DNA from: Gavia stellata
Taxonomy: Eukaryota > Chordata > Aves > Gaviiformes > Gaviidae
Length of the DNA stretch: 64,000 nt
Direction: 5' to 3'
NCBI RefSeq assembly: GCF_030936135.1
Contig: NC_082600.1
Coordinates: 27,287,943 to 27,351,942, forward strand
Shown: piece by piece, positions 1-10,900 of the stretch
Position numbering within the stretch: the first letter of the stretch is position 1
Layout of the letters: the number at the start of each line of letters is the position of its first letter
Position numbers and translations under genes: made by a program
The notes under the pieces: generated by a model
What the model was told of the DNA's origin: nothing
Seen by the model: the letters and a program-made list of their open reading frames with translations, nothing else
Databases searched by the model: none

Positions 1-1500
1 AAAACAGCCAGTGATACGAAGGAGGTGCAAAGAAGTAGCTGTTCTTCTTGGTTACACCCAGCTCTCCTAGCCACTCAAAAAATTTCCCCCAGCACCTGAG
101 TCACTCCTCAGCGTAGTGGATTATTAATTAGATCAAATTAACTCTGAGTGAGGCTGACTGGCCTCTTTCTCATTCTTTCGGTCTGCAGTAACCATCTGGG
201 CAACTTCCTGAAGTGCCTTGAAGGTGCTTATCACACTTCTGACACTTAACACTGGTAAAAATGAAGGCTATTAGAAAGCACGAGTGTCTATTTTTTGGGG
301 CTATATCCGTTCTCCAAAAGGTGTTCACAGTGAATGCAGTCACAACATGAGGAAATGCAGTGGGATGGGTCTAATACACCCTGCAAGAGAGAGCAGCAAA
401 GCTGGTGCGATACCGAAAGCAGGCATGATTCTCCAACTTTTCTCCCAGGAGTTCCTGATTCGCTCCTCCAAAGTCATCTGCTGTTGGGATACCACATTGA
501 TAATAACTGCAGAAACACCCCAGTATGTTTTTTAAAAACATTAAGTGTTCCAATATGCCTGATTGAGGATTCATCAGCCCTTGCAGGTACCTGCATTAAT
601 ACCAGCCCCCCTGGGACCCTGCCTGTGATACTTTCCTGGCTTTATCCTAACTCGTTAGAGTTAACCCAAGAGCAAGCAAAAGTGAACAGCTCAAACCAGT
701 CTTTATTTATATGCGCAGGGTGGGACAAATAAGCAAAAGCACGTGGTTGCAAAGCATTGCCTTGCTTGGAGCGGGAGGGTGAGACAGCAAGCCGTCACAG
801 TGTCCTGAGGTCCCCTGATATTAAATCATCCCTCCAGCTGGGATGACTGGTTTTCCTCCACCATCCCACTGTGTGACTCTCCACAAGCCTGGCCAGGGGT
901 GAGGAACAGGATTCCTCCCCCGGAAACACATGAGGAAGAAAGAAAGAGATAAAGACTCTCTTAACTGCGGGCAGTCTGTGAGCTACCGGCCAGACTGCTG
1001 TCACATGTCAGATGAGGAGGAGGAGGTAAAACGGTGGAGGGAACGTGCCTCAGGCAGCTACAGGGGAGGGCGGTGGGCCTGCCTGGTGCCACGGGGCCCG
1101 CTCTGGCAGGAGGGAAGCGAGGAGCCGCGTGGAGGGACGGTGGGTGCTCACGGGAGGCTGAGCGTATATATGTCCACGGCACCAGGGCCGTAAGCACCCA
1201 CTGGGAGGAAAACCAGCCTCTGCAGGGATTTCTGAGCTGAGCCCGCACCTGATCAAGGAGAGCAAACCCGAGAAGGCAGGATCAGGGGACAACACTAAAA
1301 ACCCCTTCGGCCCAGGCCCTGCGTTTGCTCCTCTGCTTGCCTAACTCCCCCTGCGACAGCGTCTTCATCCCTCTCAGGGTCTCTGGGTACTGCTCAGAAT
1401 AAGCAACTCTCGCAGCTAATTCCAGGGCAAACACGCTCTGCTAGAGAGCGCTGCGTTATTTATTTTATTACTCTTTATTGTTTTATTGCTGTTTGTTTCC
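1..1500. other. Upstream flank without a recognised gene
   Basis: I recognise no coding exon on either strand. An A/T-rich patch at about 1457-1491 reads as several AATAAA-like hexamers on the minus strand, but no minus-strand gene body that would use them can be seen. In human, NPC2 starts head-to-head with ISCA2; I looked here on the minus strand for a signal-peptide exon and did not find one, although a short first exon is easy to miss. There is a modest rise in CpG around 1080-1200 with a TATA-like run near 1163, of unknown meaning. Confidence 0.5.
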
Positions 1501-1539
1501 CTCCATGAGTGTCGCCACTTGCGGGAGCAAACACCCCCA

Positions 1540-2290
1540 AGGACGAACGGCGGCTTCGTGCCTCTGTGCAAAGCTCCAGCGGCTTTGCTGGCTTTACCGA
1601 GCCAGCCGCTGAGCTCTGCCCGCGGAGGGACGCTGCCTCCGGGGACGCGCCGCGCCGCCCGGCTGGCTCCGCCCGCACGCTGGAGGCGTCACCGCGGCCC
1701 GGTGGGGCGGGCAGCGCGTTGCCTAAGCAACCCCCGCCGGCTCAATACTTCCGCCTCGGCAGGCGCCATGGCGGCCGTCGCCGGAAGCGGGGGCGGCAGG
1801 CAGCCAATGGGCGGGCGGGGGCGGGGCGCTGAGGCGGGCGAGGGGGCAGCATGGCGGCGCCCCGGGCGTTGAGGCGCTGGTGGAGGTTGGCGCTGGGAGG
1901 CCGGACGAGGTACCGCTCTGCGGTGGCGGCGGGCGCGCTCGGTCCCCTTGGCCCGTCGGGTGTTGTCGAGTGTCGCCGTGTGTCGCCGCTCTGCGGCAGG
2001 GGGTCGCGACCGTGGGGGTGGGGCCTGAGCGCGCTCCCCTGCGGGGGGTCGGGCCGGCTGCCCTCGACGGGGATCCCTCTGAGGCTCCCCCTTTCCTCCT
2101 CTCTCCCTGAGGCAGCTGGTGTCCCGCTCCGCTGTGCCGAGGACGAGCGCTGCCCAGGCCTCCGCCGGGTCCTGCCTGTGCAGTTGGCTTCCCGCTGCGG
2201 TGGGCATCGTCCTTCTCCCAGCCGGGCCCGACGGAGAGCGACCCCAGCGAGGGACAGGTTTTCCTCAGCGAGAGCTGCGTGAAGGTAGGG
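1540..2290. promoter_or_regulatory. CpG-island promoter of ISCA2, possibly bidirectional
   Basis: This is a dense GC- and CpG-rich stretch that covers the first two exons of ISCA2. Visible promoter elements just before the ISCA2 start are a perfect X-box-like palindrome at 1718-1731, ETS-type cores (acttccgcc near 1747 and ccggaag near 1783), a CCAAT box near 1804, and a run of GC boxes at about 1808-1830. Start-codon-centred ATGGCGGC elements at 1768 and 1851 also resemble YY1 sites. There is no TATA box. This is typical of a housekeeping nuclear gene for a mitochondrial protein. The transcription start is inferred to lie between about 1740 and 1850. An open frame with an excellent start context on the opposite strand (1769 down to 1689) leaves a divergent transcript possible. 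Confidence 0.75.
1718..1731. promoter_or_regulatory. RFX X-box-like palindrome in the ISCA2 promoter
   Basis: The sequence GTTGCCTAAGCAAC is an imperfect inverted repeat that fits the RFX-family X-box (GTTGCC, two-base spacer, then an RGCAAC half). It lies 120 bp before the ISCA2 start codon inside the CpG island, a usual position for functional X-boxes. RFX proteins bind such sites in promoters of ciliary and some housekeeping genes. Binding here is inferred from the motif only. Confidence 0.55.
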
Positions 2291-2906
2291 AGCCTGGGAG
2301 GCAGCTCAGGTGCCTGTGGGAGGGATTCCAGGCTGCCTGGCCTGCCCTGGGCACATGGGAGAGGCGTTTGAGTGTTCACCAGTTTGTTGAGTAGGTCTTT
2401 TAACCCTCTTCCTTTTTTCTTTGCAGAGGCTGCTGGAGATCACAGACAGCTCAGAGTTTCTCAGGCTGCAGGTGGAAGGAGGTGGCTGCTCTGGATTCCA
2501 GTACAAGTTCTCCTTGGACACAGTTATCAATCCTGATGACAGGCAAGGACAAAGGGGTGTAGTGGTGGTCATGCGTGATTGATCTTTGCAAAGGTAATAA
2601 GAAGGGTGCACGTGACATGATAGTATCTTGAATTGAAGGGAAGAGCCTGTGAGATAAGGAGGGTGCTCAGGCTGTGTATCTCTGTCATGTATACAGCACA
2701 GTTAATGGTTAAACATGCTGCTTTTCTGCAGGGTGTTTGAACAAGGTGGTGCCCGTGTGGTCGTGGATGTGGACAGCCTGGCCTTCGTGAAAGGTGCCAT
2801 GGTGGACTTCAGCCAGGAGCTGATTCGCAGCTCCTTCCAGGTGGTGAGCAACCCCCAGGCAGAGAAGGGTTGCTCCTGTGGGACTTCCTTCTCTGTCAAA
2901 TTCTGA
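1851..2906 (+). CDS. ISCA2: ISCA2, mitochondrial iron-sulfur cluster assembly 2 (four exons)
   Basis: This A-type iron-sulfur carrier works with ISCA1 and IBA57 in the mitochondrial matrix to mature [4Fe-4S] proteins such as aconitase and lipoate synthase. My exon model is 1851-1909, 2116-2284, 2427-2542 and 2732-2906, giving 172 residues (human, from memory, 154). Exons 3 and 4 match the human protein almost residue for residue, including the GGGCSGF loop and the C-terminal CSCG motif; the three cluster-binding cysteines are at 97, 162 and 164. Exon 2 ends in the conserved FLSESCVK-like helix start. Residues 1-20 are arginine-rich and fit a mitochondrial targeting peptide; residues 20-60 are proline- and arginine-rich and not recognisably conserved. 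The start at 1851 has a strong context (A at -3, G at +4). Introns 1 and 2 are GT-AG. Intron 3 has a GC donor at 2543-2544. The exon 1 donor (1910) and exon 2 acceptor (2114-2115) were chosen because they keep the frame open and are less certain than the rest. Confidence 0.93.
2543..2731 (+). other. GC-AG intron 3 of ISCA2
   Basis: The conserved protein requires an arginine codon split as AG|G between exons 3 and 4. The genomic sequence there is gacag|gcaagg on the left and tttctgcag|ggtg on the right, so the donor dinucleotide is GC, not GT. The rest of the donor (CAG|GCAAGG) is the strong consensus usual for GC-AG introns of the U2 spliceosome. The nearest downstream GT would add 14 bases and break the frame. 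The intron is 189 bp. Confidence 0.85.
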
Positions 2907-3228
2907 CTGGACTTCCCATGGTTGGACACTGTCTGAAGACACTTCCTGGCAGTCTTCGGAGGTTTTTTGCTTGTTCTGTTCCCAGCTGCTCCCTCTCATC
3001 TCCCTTACCCTGTAACATAGCTGTTACACATGACTCCAGCTGTGTGTGTGTCTGCACTGAGCCTGTCTCCAAGACTTGTTGGCCTTCCTTTCAGAAACAT
3101 GAAGTAGCTGTGAGCACGCACACGGGAGCATTTTCAGCGCCTTGTGAACCACTGGCCAGGTGGTGGTGACTTGCCTACCCTGTCCTGAACGTGGAACCAC
3201 TTAACTGCTTGTCTCTGCAAGAGATGGC

Positions 3229-3256
3229 TGTATATATATATGTGTGTGTGTGTGTT
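3229..3256. repeat. TA/TG dinucleotide microsatellite
   Basis: A pure run of TA units passes directly into TG units, about 28 bp in all. It lies shortly after the ISCA2 stop codon and is likely polymorphic in length. Confidence 0.9.
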
Positions 3257-4529
3257 TAGTGAAAGTTCTTACTAAAAAAAAGTCTTTGAGATTGATTGGT
3301 ATTGCTCGTGCATTCCCACGTGGGTAGAATCCGGGTTCTTTCAGGCTACTGTTGCTTATCCCTTGTCTTCCAGCTGAATGGGACTCAGAGTCTCTCTCCC
3401 ATACACCTCCCAGTGTTGCTGGCTCTCCACTCCCCAACTCATAGTGGGCTTTTCCAGATACTTTGCTGTTGTCTTACCCAGCAGGCTTCTCTCGGTCCCA
3501 GGAACCTACAGTGGTTTTGCTGTCAGTCCCTGGGATTAACGTTCTCACTTGTTCAGAGTAAGTGATGCTAAAAAATTGAGGTGGGAAGAATTAATAGCTT
3601 ATTTCTTTTATTTAAAAAAAGAAAAAGCTTGTATATGTATAAAAAGAAAATATACAGTCCTCCATCCCCCAGTGCTATTTTAGACTGTTCCTAAACCTGA
3701 CTTGGAATTTTAGGTCATACAAACTCTCAGGTTTCCTAGAGTGTCTGCTGCCTTCCCTTGCCAGCAGAAAGGGAGGTTCAGGTGACACAGGCAGAGGAGG
3801 ATCTGGAGTACTACTTAAGGGTCCTCAAGTCCTTTTGACTTAGTTGTCTGAAAATCTGTTCCATAACTTGCTTCAGTATTTAATCTCTGTCTAACTTGTG
3901 CCTGGTTTGATGAAAGAATGAAATAGCTCCTTTCCTTTCTGAAACTTCCATGGACTGGGAAATCTAGAGGTTTCTGGAATAACATCCTTTTGATTAGTTG
4001 TTTTCTGTATTTTTTTTTTATCTGCCCCTAGATGTCTTTTAAATCAAAGTGTTTCACCTGCATCTGGGTGAAAGGAGAGATGGGGAAGCTATTTTTGTTC
4101 CCTCTCATGTTTTATCTGATCATAAGCAAATTGTCTAAGACTCGAGTCTTTCACGTGAGTGTGGGAGCACTGTATGACTTTGGTCTCAAGGAAACTGCTT
4201 ATGGCAGACCATGAGATTTTTAAAACTCCGTGCCACAGGCATTTTTGTTGTTGAGCTTCCCGAGTGCCTTTCTAAACTAATCAGCAGTGCATACGTACAG
4301 CACTGATTTGGCTATTGATTTCTAGCACTCAGAGTTGATAGCCAGCTAGTTTCAGTTTCATCTGTAACTGTTACAAGAGTTCATGTGTGATCTGCTCTGA
4401 CTTTGTCACGTGGGGAATATGGATGGGATTTGAAGCAGCAGCTCTTTTGGTTTAGCCCTTTTCTATTTCTGTTTCCTACAGTCAAAAAGTTCTGCCTAGT
4501 TATCTCACTATCAGAGGGAGCTGCGTGTA

Positions 4530-4600
4530 GCACTGTCCCATTTTGTAAAAGGGAGTAAAAGGATGTGATTAAGAGACTTATCTAAACTCCTGCAGGATAT
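4530..4600 (-). repeat. Possible ancient MIR/L2-type repeat fragment
   Basis: The string beginning cccattttgtaaaag and continuing through gattaagagacttatc to ctcctgcagga follows the order of blocks seen in reverse-oriented MIR/L2 elements (count line of the conserved core, then the TTAAGTGACTTGCC-like block). Divergence is high and the identification rests on memory of the consensus. Confidence 0.3.
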
Positions 4601-4848
4601 TTTGGCCCTTCCCTTATGCTCCCAGGTTTTGAATGTGATGTCAGCCAGAACTGCCTTTGAAAAGTGTAAGACCTAAAAGCTTGTGTAGGTAGAAGACATT
4701 AGATAAACTCAGTTTCTTTCAGATGAGATAACTGAGCAATGAAAGTTGGCTGGAGGAATTGCTTTCTGAACCAGGAAGTACAGATCTGTTCTTGATCTAT
4801 TTCACACAGTCTGACCTGGTCAAGTCTCTTTTGGGATCTTTTGTGGGA

Positions 4849-4854
4849 AATAAA
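4849..4854 (+). terminator. Candidate polyadenylation signal for ISCA2
   Basis: AATAAA, the first canonical hexamer seen on the plus strand after the ISCA2 stop, about 1.9 kb downstream. A G/T-rich stretch follows (gtgtagcagtagtgctgggggggt), as expected of a downstream element. It is the best candidate seen but is unproven. Confidence 0.35.
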
Positions 4855-4860
4855 AAGTGT

Positions 4861-7690
4861 AGCAGTAGTGCTGGGGGGGTATCAAACCAGTTGCTACCAA
4901 GGCTTTTTTCCAAAAACTAAAGCCTGCCTTCAGCCCCTGTAAGCATGCAGCCTTCATCTTGGATTACTGTTCTTACTAAATGTAGATGTGCCATGTCTGT
5001 TCAACCTAGCCAGACTCCAGCTGCCTTCACTCACTCTGCACTGATGAAGTAAGTCAAGCAAGTGCTGTCCATGTGGAGTGCCGCCCTTTTCGGAGAATCT
5101 GCCTCTTCCCTCCCAGGGACTGTACAGAGGATGAGACTTTGGGTCCCCACCAGTGTCACCAGCAGGGTTGCTGTGCTGACCGGGGAAGAAGCTTGCATGT
5201 CTGGCTTGCTCTGCCTGCGGTTCTGGTAGTACTGCTCTAACTGCACTAGGTGGACCCCTTACTCCTTGGGAGTTGCTCCGCTGGACATGTACGGGCATTT
5301 CGACTTCTATCTGGGGTGAGGTTAGATCTGTTCCATGCAGGACCTAGGCAAGAGCAAAAGTTTCTTTGCAGCTGCCTGATTTGGAGGCAGGCTGGAGCTG
5401 AGTTCATCTCGTATTGCAGCAGTGTGGTCTCTAGATCAGAGAAACTGCTAGGAGCTGGAGAGGTTCCAGCTGTACAACACATTTCTCTTGGCCTCCTAGC
5501 CCTGCTTCCTGGGAATGGCTATAATCTACTGGCCAGCTCCCAATAGGGAATGGGTGCAAAGGGCTGTCTGTCACCTCCAGAGTCCTCCTGACTCTTAAAA
5601 AAGCCTGTCAGTACATCAGAAATTGAAAACTGTCCTTGTCCATGAAGTCAACAAAGGGGGGTGAAGGTGACCTTGGTGAATTTTGGCTGTGTAGGCAGAA
5701 AAGGCTAGATCCTGGCTCCTATGGAAGGAAAAAAAACAATCTGCAAGGTTTGTACACTGAATAGCCTTAGGGGCCATAGGTGGCACCACACAGTAGACTG
5801 TGGGGCAAGACCAGCGTTGCCAAGAGAAGGGTGCAGAGGATTAGATGGGGGATTTGCTTCTGCCTGGGCTGTGAGGGACTGCCAAGGCACGCCTGTGAGA
5901 TGGCTACAGTGTGGAGTAGATGGAAGCCCTTGTACTGAACCACTGAGAAAAAGCAGGAGTACAGAGCTGGAGGTGCTGCCTTTGCTTCATTGCAAATGAG
6001 AAACTGCAGTGGAAAATCTTTCTCTGCTCCCACATGAAGAAGGAGGATTCTCTCAGTTCACCCACCTGACAAGGAATGAATGATCAAGAAAGGTATTTAT
6101 GGAAACCTACGGTAAGGTGCAACTTCAAGGGAAAAGGGCACAAATCATCAGTGTCACTGACAGGCGGGTAGAAGAGTATGTAATAGAAATCCTCGCTTCG
6201 GTGAGGGCTTGTTGGAGGTCTGCAGGGATTTGTTAGTAGACAACCAGCACATCCTCAGCCTGTGACTCTGGCTCTGTTCTTCAAATTAGGTATCCACCAT
6301 CGCCTGTTAACTGTGGGTGCCTCTTCCAAGCTTCAACCCAGGCCGTGGTAGAGAAAAGGCAGATTTGTCATGCCCTTTTCTCATGATTTAGGGATATGTA
6401 TGGGAATACCATGTTCACCTTGGTGGGCTTCTGTGAGGTATTACTTGCTACAAAGAGCATTTGCGGGTGAGTGGCTCCTGTAAGACTGAGGGCCAGCATA
6501 GGGTGGATGTTAGGGGAACAACTGGCCCTCTCACCCCAAAATTTTCATCTGCAAAATTTTGCTGAGGTCAGTCCTCTCCATTGTGAAATTCTGTGTCTGT
6601 ACAGAGCTGTTGGGTGAGTCAGGAAGACAGCTAGGGGTGAGGAGCCAGTACTCCCTCCTAGTGACACCCACTGGGGCTTCTGCTGCCCCCACACAGCAGT
6701 ATAATTTCCTGCCTTCTTAGGGCTTGCCTGAATCCAGCACCTGGGGGAGGAATCACTGAATGGTGGAGGAGGCAATAACAGGAAGGCAGAAGTTCATAAA
6801 AGAAGGCTTCTCTTGTCTGTGTCCTACACTGTGAAGGCAACTGCTTTTATATCAAGACTGTCTTCAGCCTTGCAAGCCTTTTGAACATCCACTGGCAGCT
6901 GGAAGTGAAAAACAGAGTAGTATAAACCCCACTATTCACATCCTCAGCTGAGACTGGCCAGAGGAGTTTATTGAATTCAGAGCAAGCATGCTATATTTCC
7001 AGGATGAGCTGCTACAGCACATGCTTGAGGATGGAACCTCATGCTCTCTCCACTAGCAAATGCAACAGTGGAGTTCGTTAGCAGAGGGTGTGATAGGATG
7101 TGCACAATTTCGATGCTTCATTCTCTTTGCCTGTTTTCACGCACACCAGCTGAAGCGCTCACCCAGCATTCACCATGCTCCTCTGGAACGGAACGTAGCT
7201 GCCAGAGAGACTGGCAGCAGAGAAAGGGATAACCTTGTGTAATAGTGTGTTTGATAACGACTGTCAGCCAGCCTGGAAAAGAACTGCAATTCAAGGAGAC
7301 AGAGCATTGGCAAGAATAAACTGCAGCCACCTGTATTGTATCAAACTCTTCCATTTGGGTAATCTTTTTATTGCCTTTTTTTTTTTTAAAGAGGATGAAT
7401 CCTTGAACCAAATGCCATTAGGGGCTAGGTGCAGGATTAATAGTGCAGTTTGGATCTTGCTGGGTTCTGAGAAATATGCTTGCTCAGCGTGGTTTCCAGG
7501 ATTAGGCTGCAACTGGCAGATATCTGCCCAGGAGACAGCTCAGTAGATCATGGACTTGGGGTGGGTTTAGCATCCAGCTGTGGACAGAAATGAAGCTATT
7601 CATGACAGCGAGATGGGCCATTACTCCAAGGCTGTGATTCCTCACCCTGTGGGGAGCAGTTTCTGTGCAGTGCTTCCTGCCTCTGGCCTT
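4861..7690. other. Intergenic, no recognised gene
   Basis: Both strands hold only short chance frames. Apart from a T run at about 7377-7388, no repeat family was recognised. Confidence 0.5.
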
Positions 7691-7699
7691 CCCAGCACT

Positions 7700-7925
7700 T
7701 GTACGGCTCTTAATATTTCCTGCTTGAGCAATAAGAGTTTATGGTCTTAGTCTTTGTGGTTGATTAGAGCCCAAGTTTGTGCCCCTGTTTTAATCAGTGC
7801 TCATTTACCTTTGGCATCCTTCAGAGGAACAGAATGGTATGTCTTTCAGTTGCCATGGAAACAGTGAGACTAAATGCACATTTCCATGGCAACCTGCCAT
7901 TATCTTCAGCTCTATCTGTGGGTCT
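7700..7925. promoter_or_regulatory. Enhancer-like block containing mirrored X-boxes
   Basis: This is a moderately AT-rich, non-repetitive stretch with many recognisable factor-site cores: TTGATTAG, TTTAATCAG, CTTTGTGG, and two X-box motifs at 7849-7862 and 7881-7893 in opposite orientation. It has no coding frame. It reads like a conserved non-coding element, but conservation cannot be judged from one sequence. Its position about 5 kb after ISCA2 and 44 kb before SYNDIG1L gives no strong hint of target. Confidence 0.4.
7849..7893. promoter_or_regulatory. Inverted pair of RFX X-box motifs
   Basis: GTTGCCATGGAAA at 7849-7861 is repeated exactly in reverse complement (TTTCCATGGCAAC) at 7881-7893, with a 19-bp spacer between. 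Each arm is itself close to the palindromic RFX X-box (GTTGCCATGGCAAC). The pair could bind two RFX dimers, or the arms could form a 13-bp hairpin. Confidence 0.6.
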
Positions 7926-10900
7926 CATTTTCTGACCATGGGGGTGGGGTGGTGAAAATGGAACTTCATCTCTTAAAAAAATACAAAATTTAAAAAAAAA
8001 AAAGGGAAAAGAAAGATGCTACCACCACCATCACCACCACCCACTTTCCTCCTCTGGCTCAGGCTTGGGGTCAAGAGAGGCCCGTGACTAGTTCCACCTA
8101 CCCCATGCTCTGGGGCTCCGAGGTATTGTCTTCAGCCCCTTCTCTCCTTCACCCTTCTAAAAATAGAGACATTCAGAACAATTTGATGACAGTGTTCCAG
8201 CACTTCTCTGAGCTCTTTGTTTCCTCAACTAACGCTCCCAGAAAAAGCCCTTGAAGTTAATTGAACTTTCAAATGGGTTCCAAAGGTCAACATGTCCCAG
8301 TTCCTTTTGGTCCGAAGGGCCAAGGGTTAATTACGGGGTCTAAGACTCTGAGGAGAAGCCTTTGTCCGCTGGGACTGGAGGCACCAGGGCAAGTCACGTT
8401 AACCTCAGGAGCAAGGGACCTTCTTGCAAGGGGGACAGCATGGACTGCTCCAGGAGGTCTTGTCCATCAGAGAGTTAGGGATCAAAGGTGATGCTTATCC
8501 ATTTAATGTGCAACTGAGGGGATGCAGGGCAGAGAAACTAGGTGTTTGCTGTATGATGGGTCTTGCAGCCCCCCAGCCAGAAGTGCTCTTGGCCACTGCT
8601 AATATCTCTGCCTCCCCCAGCCACTGAGTCAAAAAAAGGACAGAATCTGCTGTACTTTGAGCAATTGCACACAGCTGTTCCTTAAGCTCATGTTCATTAT
8701 TTTTGCTCTAGCTGGCTTGACCTTTAGCAAATTCCTTTTATTCACGGTCTAATCTTGGTTACTGAGGGGAAGAAGCTTGTGTCTTGCACTGTTCTAGCCT
8801 GATGCAATAGAGTCATCCGTGGACAGGATGTGGTAGAGCTCTCCTTCCACATCTGCCCCACTAGCCTTTCACAGGTGGTGAAGCAGAAGAAAATAAAGCT
8901 CTGTCTGCTCAGGAGTTAGCATGGAGGCAGATGTAGTCTTCAGAACAGGTGAGGCAGGTGCTGCTCAGGTACAACTCTTTTCCTTGCTGCGGTCTACCAC
9001 AGCGCTGCTTGTACATGACAGCTGTCACAGTCAGCCTGGGTGTCTGTTGTCTCATCAAGGGGAGTACAAAGACCAGAGAGCACTGTACATTGCTGAACTT
9101 TCATGATTTTGCTCTGGAAGAATTACTGCCTGGACACACTGCCAGGGTTTGGTTGGGAGCTATCACTTGGAAGACACACTGAGAGTGGTCTCTGAGATGT
9201 GGGGCCCTTGTTCCTGAGCTGAAGTGCTGAGCACTGGGACAAACTCTGCATGGTTTGCGTGGGCAGAAGGTTGCGGGAGGATGTGCTCCTGGTGCCAGAC
9301 TGTGCTGGCTTGGCTCTGTGAGGTGCCATGGCGGAGAGTACAGAGGAAGGTTTGCTGTATGTGCTCCATGTGTGAAGCGGTGGCAGCCCTTCGGCTGCTG
9401 TGGGGAGCAGCGTGCCCCATTGACCTGCTGCACAGCAGCCTGAGAGCAGGGACAGCCTGGGCTCCTCCTGCTGAGGACCACTGCAGGCTGGCGGGCTTGT
9501 GCCGCGGGCTAGAACCATAAGGAGGGTTGCCTGCAGTCTCAGTTGTAGCCCTGCTGCTGTGGCTCACAGAGTTGGACAGCCGGGGTGGCTTTAGGCTCTT
9601 CCCCTCATGTCCATAGCGGCTGAGCAGGTGTTGACCGAGGGAGCGACACAGCCCCTCGTTCAACCTGTCCTTGGCACAAAGGGTCAATTCTCCTTGCCGG
9701 CATCCTGTGCTGCCTGTAGGCAAGGGTGGCCGTGCTCTGGCCGGTGTGTCCAGCGGGCTGCGTGGCACGCTTCCCCTCGACTCCCTGCCTACCCATGCAT
9801 GCTTGTCACAAACTTCAGACCTGCAAGATTCATGTTAAATATAGAAACTTTTCGGGGAAGAGCTAATAGCATTTGGAAAAGAGAATTCAGTAGCTGCCTT
9901 TGGTGACAAAGGCAGAAATAACGGGGCAATGCTATTGTTAGCAGAACTTTATCTACCAGTGCCTGCAAGAGCTTAGTGGGGAGCAGGGAAGCCGTGGGAC
10001 TGCATGGCAGATCCCTCGGCCTCTTAATAAAACACTTCCCCCTGCTGCTGCTATCCTATGTTCCCAGATAACAGGCACAGGCCAGAAATAGGACTGCCGT
10101 GGTGAAATAAGTTCCTTAATCCTCTTCGAGCTAAGCGAAAACGTATCAGTGAAGAGCCAATTCACAAGGGAGAGCTGAATTACATGGAAAAAAATTGTGT
10201 CTGCAAATCAAATGGAGCTCCAGCACTGTGAGAGAGCGAAGACAAAATGGGCTGGTATGGGAGAAGGGGGAATATCCCAGAGAGATGCTCAGAGGTGGAA
10301 GGCAACAGGAGGTATCTGCTGAGCCTCCCCCAGCTCTGCTGCAGAAGCACACGTTTGTGGATGGATGCGGCTCTCAGAAGGTGGGAGGGCACTTACAGCT
10401 GTCCAGGTATTGTAAGAGGCAAAAGAACCTGGTGAGACCTGGGAGCCACTGAGAAGACAAGAATTGGTGAAGGGATGGGGTGTAGGTCATGTAGAGAAAA
10501 GTGAAGAGGATGGAGGAACAGGGAATGGGCAGCCAGACCAAGGGGGTTCAGGGGCTGAGCAGAGTACATGCCTGTGGCCGTGCCTGCTGGGTAGCCATCC
10601 CCCCAAGATACAGCCTTGGGGGTGCCAGATCCATGAAGCCACTGACCTGCTCTGCTTTGCGCTGGTTGAACTTTGGATGGCGACAGCCTGTGGGGAAGGA
10701 CTCTCAGCAAACAGAAAGTTTCAGAGATGAAAACCAGACCTGCCAAAGGACTGGAAAATTACCTGCTTTTCAAGGAGTGGGCCCCGTTGGCCTGGAGAAA
10801 AGGCAGCAGATCTGAAAAGCAAGGGTGCACAAATGTGTTACATGCTTAGGAGCATGTGCTAGTTCTCCAAACAAGTAAAGGCTCCTGTTGTAAGGAGTTG

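Larger units (their letters stand above)
2907..4860 (+). other. ISCA2 3' untranslated region (extent uncertain)
   Basis: The region after the ISCA2 stop has no gene-like frame. I see no canonical AATAAA on the plus strand between the stop and the one at 4849-4854, so the transcript may run to about 4.87 kb or may end earlier at a variant signal (for example AAAATATA near 3648). A TA/TG microsatellite lies at 3229-3256. Confidence 0.35.

Noticed and set aside
334-732. Frame ending in a stretch (NQSLF) that also occurs near the NPC2 C-terminus
   Set aside because: Only five residues agree, the rest does not match NPC2, and orientation and exon structure do not fit.
1457-1491. Cluster of AATAAA-like hexamers on the minus strand
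   Set aside because: A gene ending here on the minus strand would have to overlap ISCA2, and no such gene is visible. It is better explained as an A/T-rich patch.
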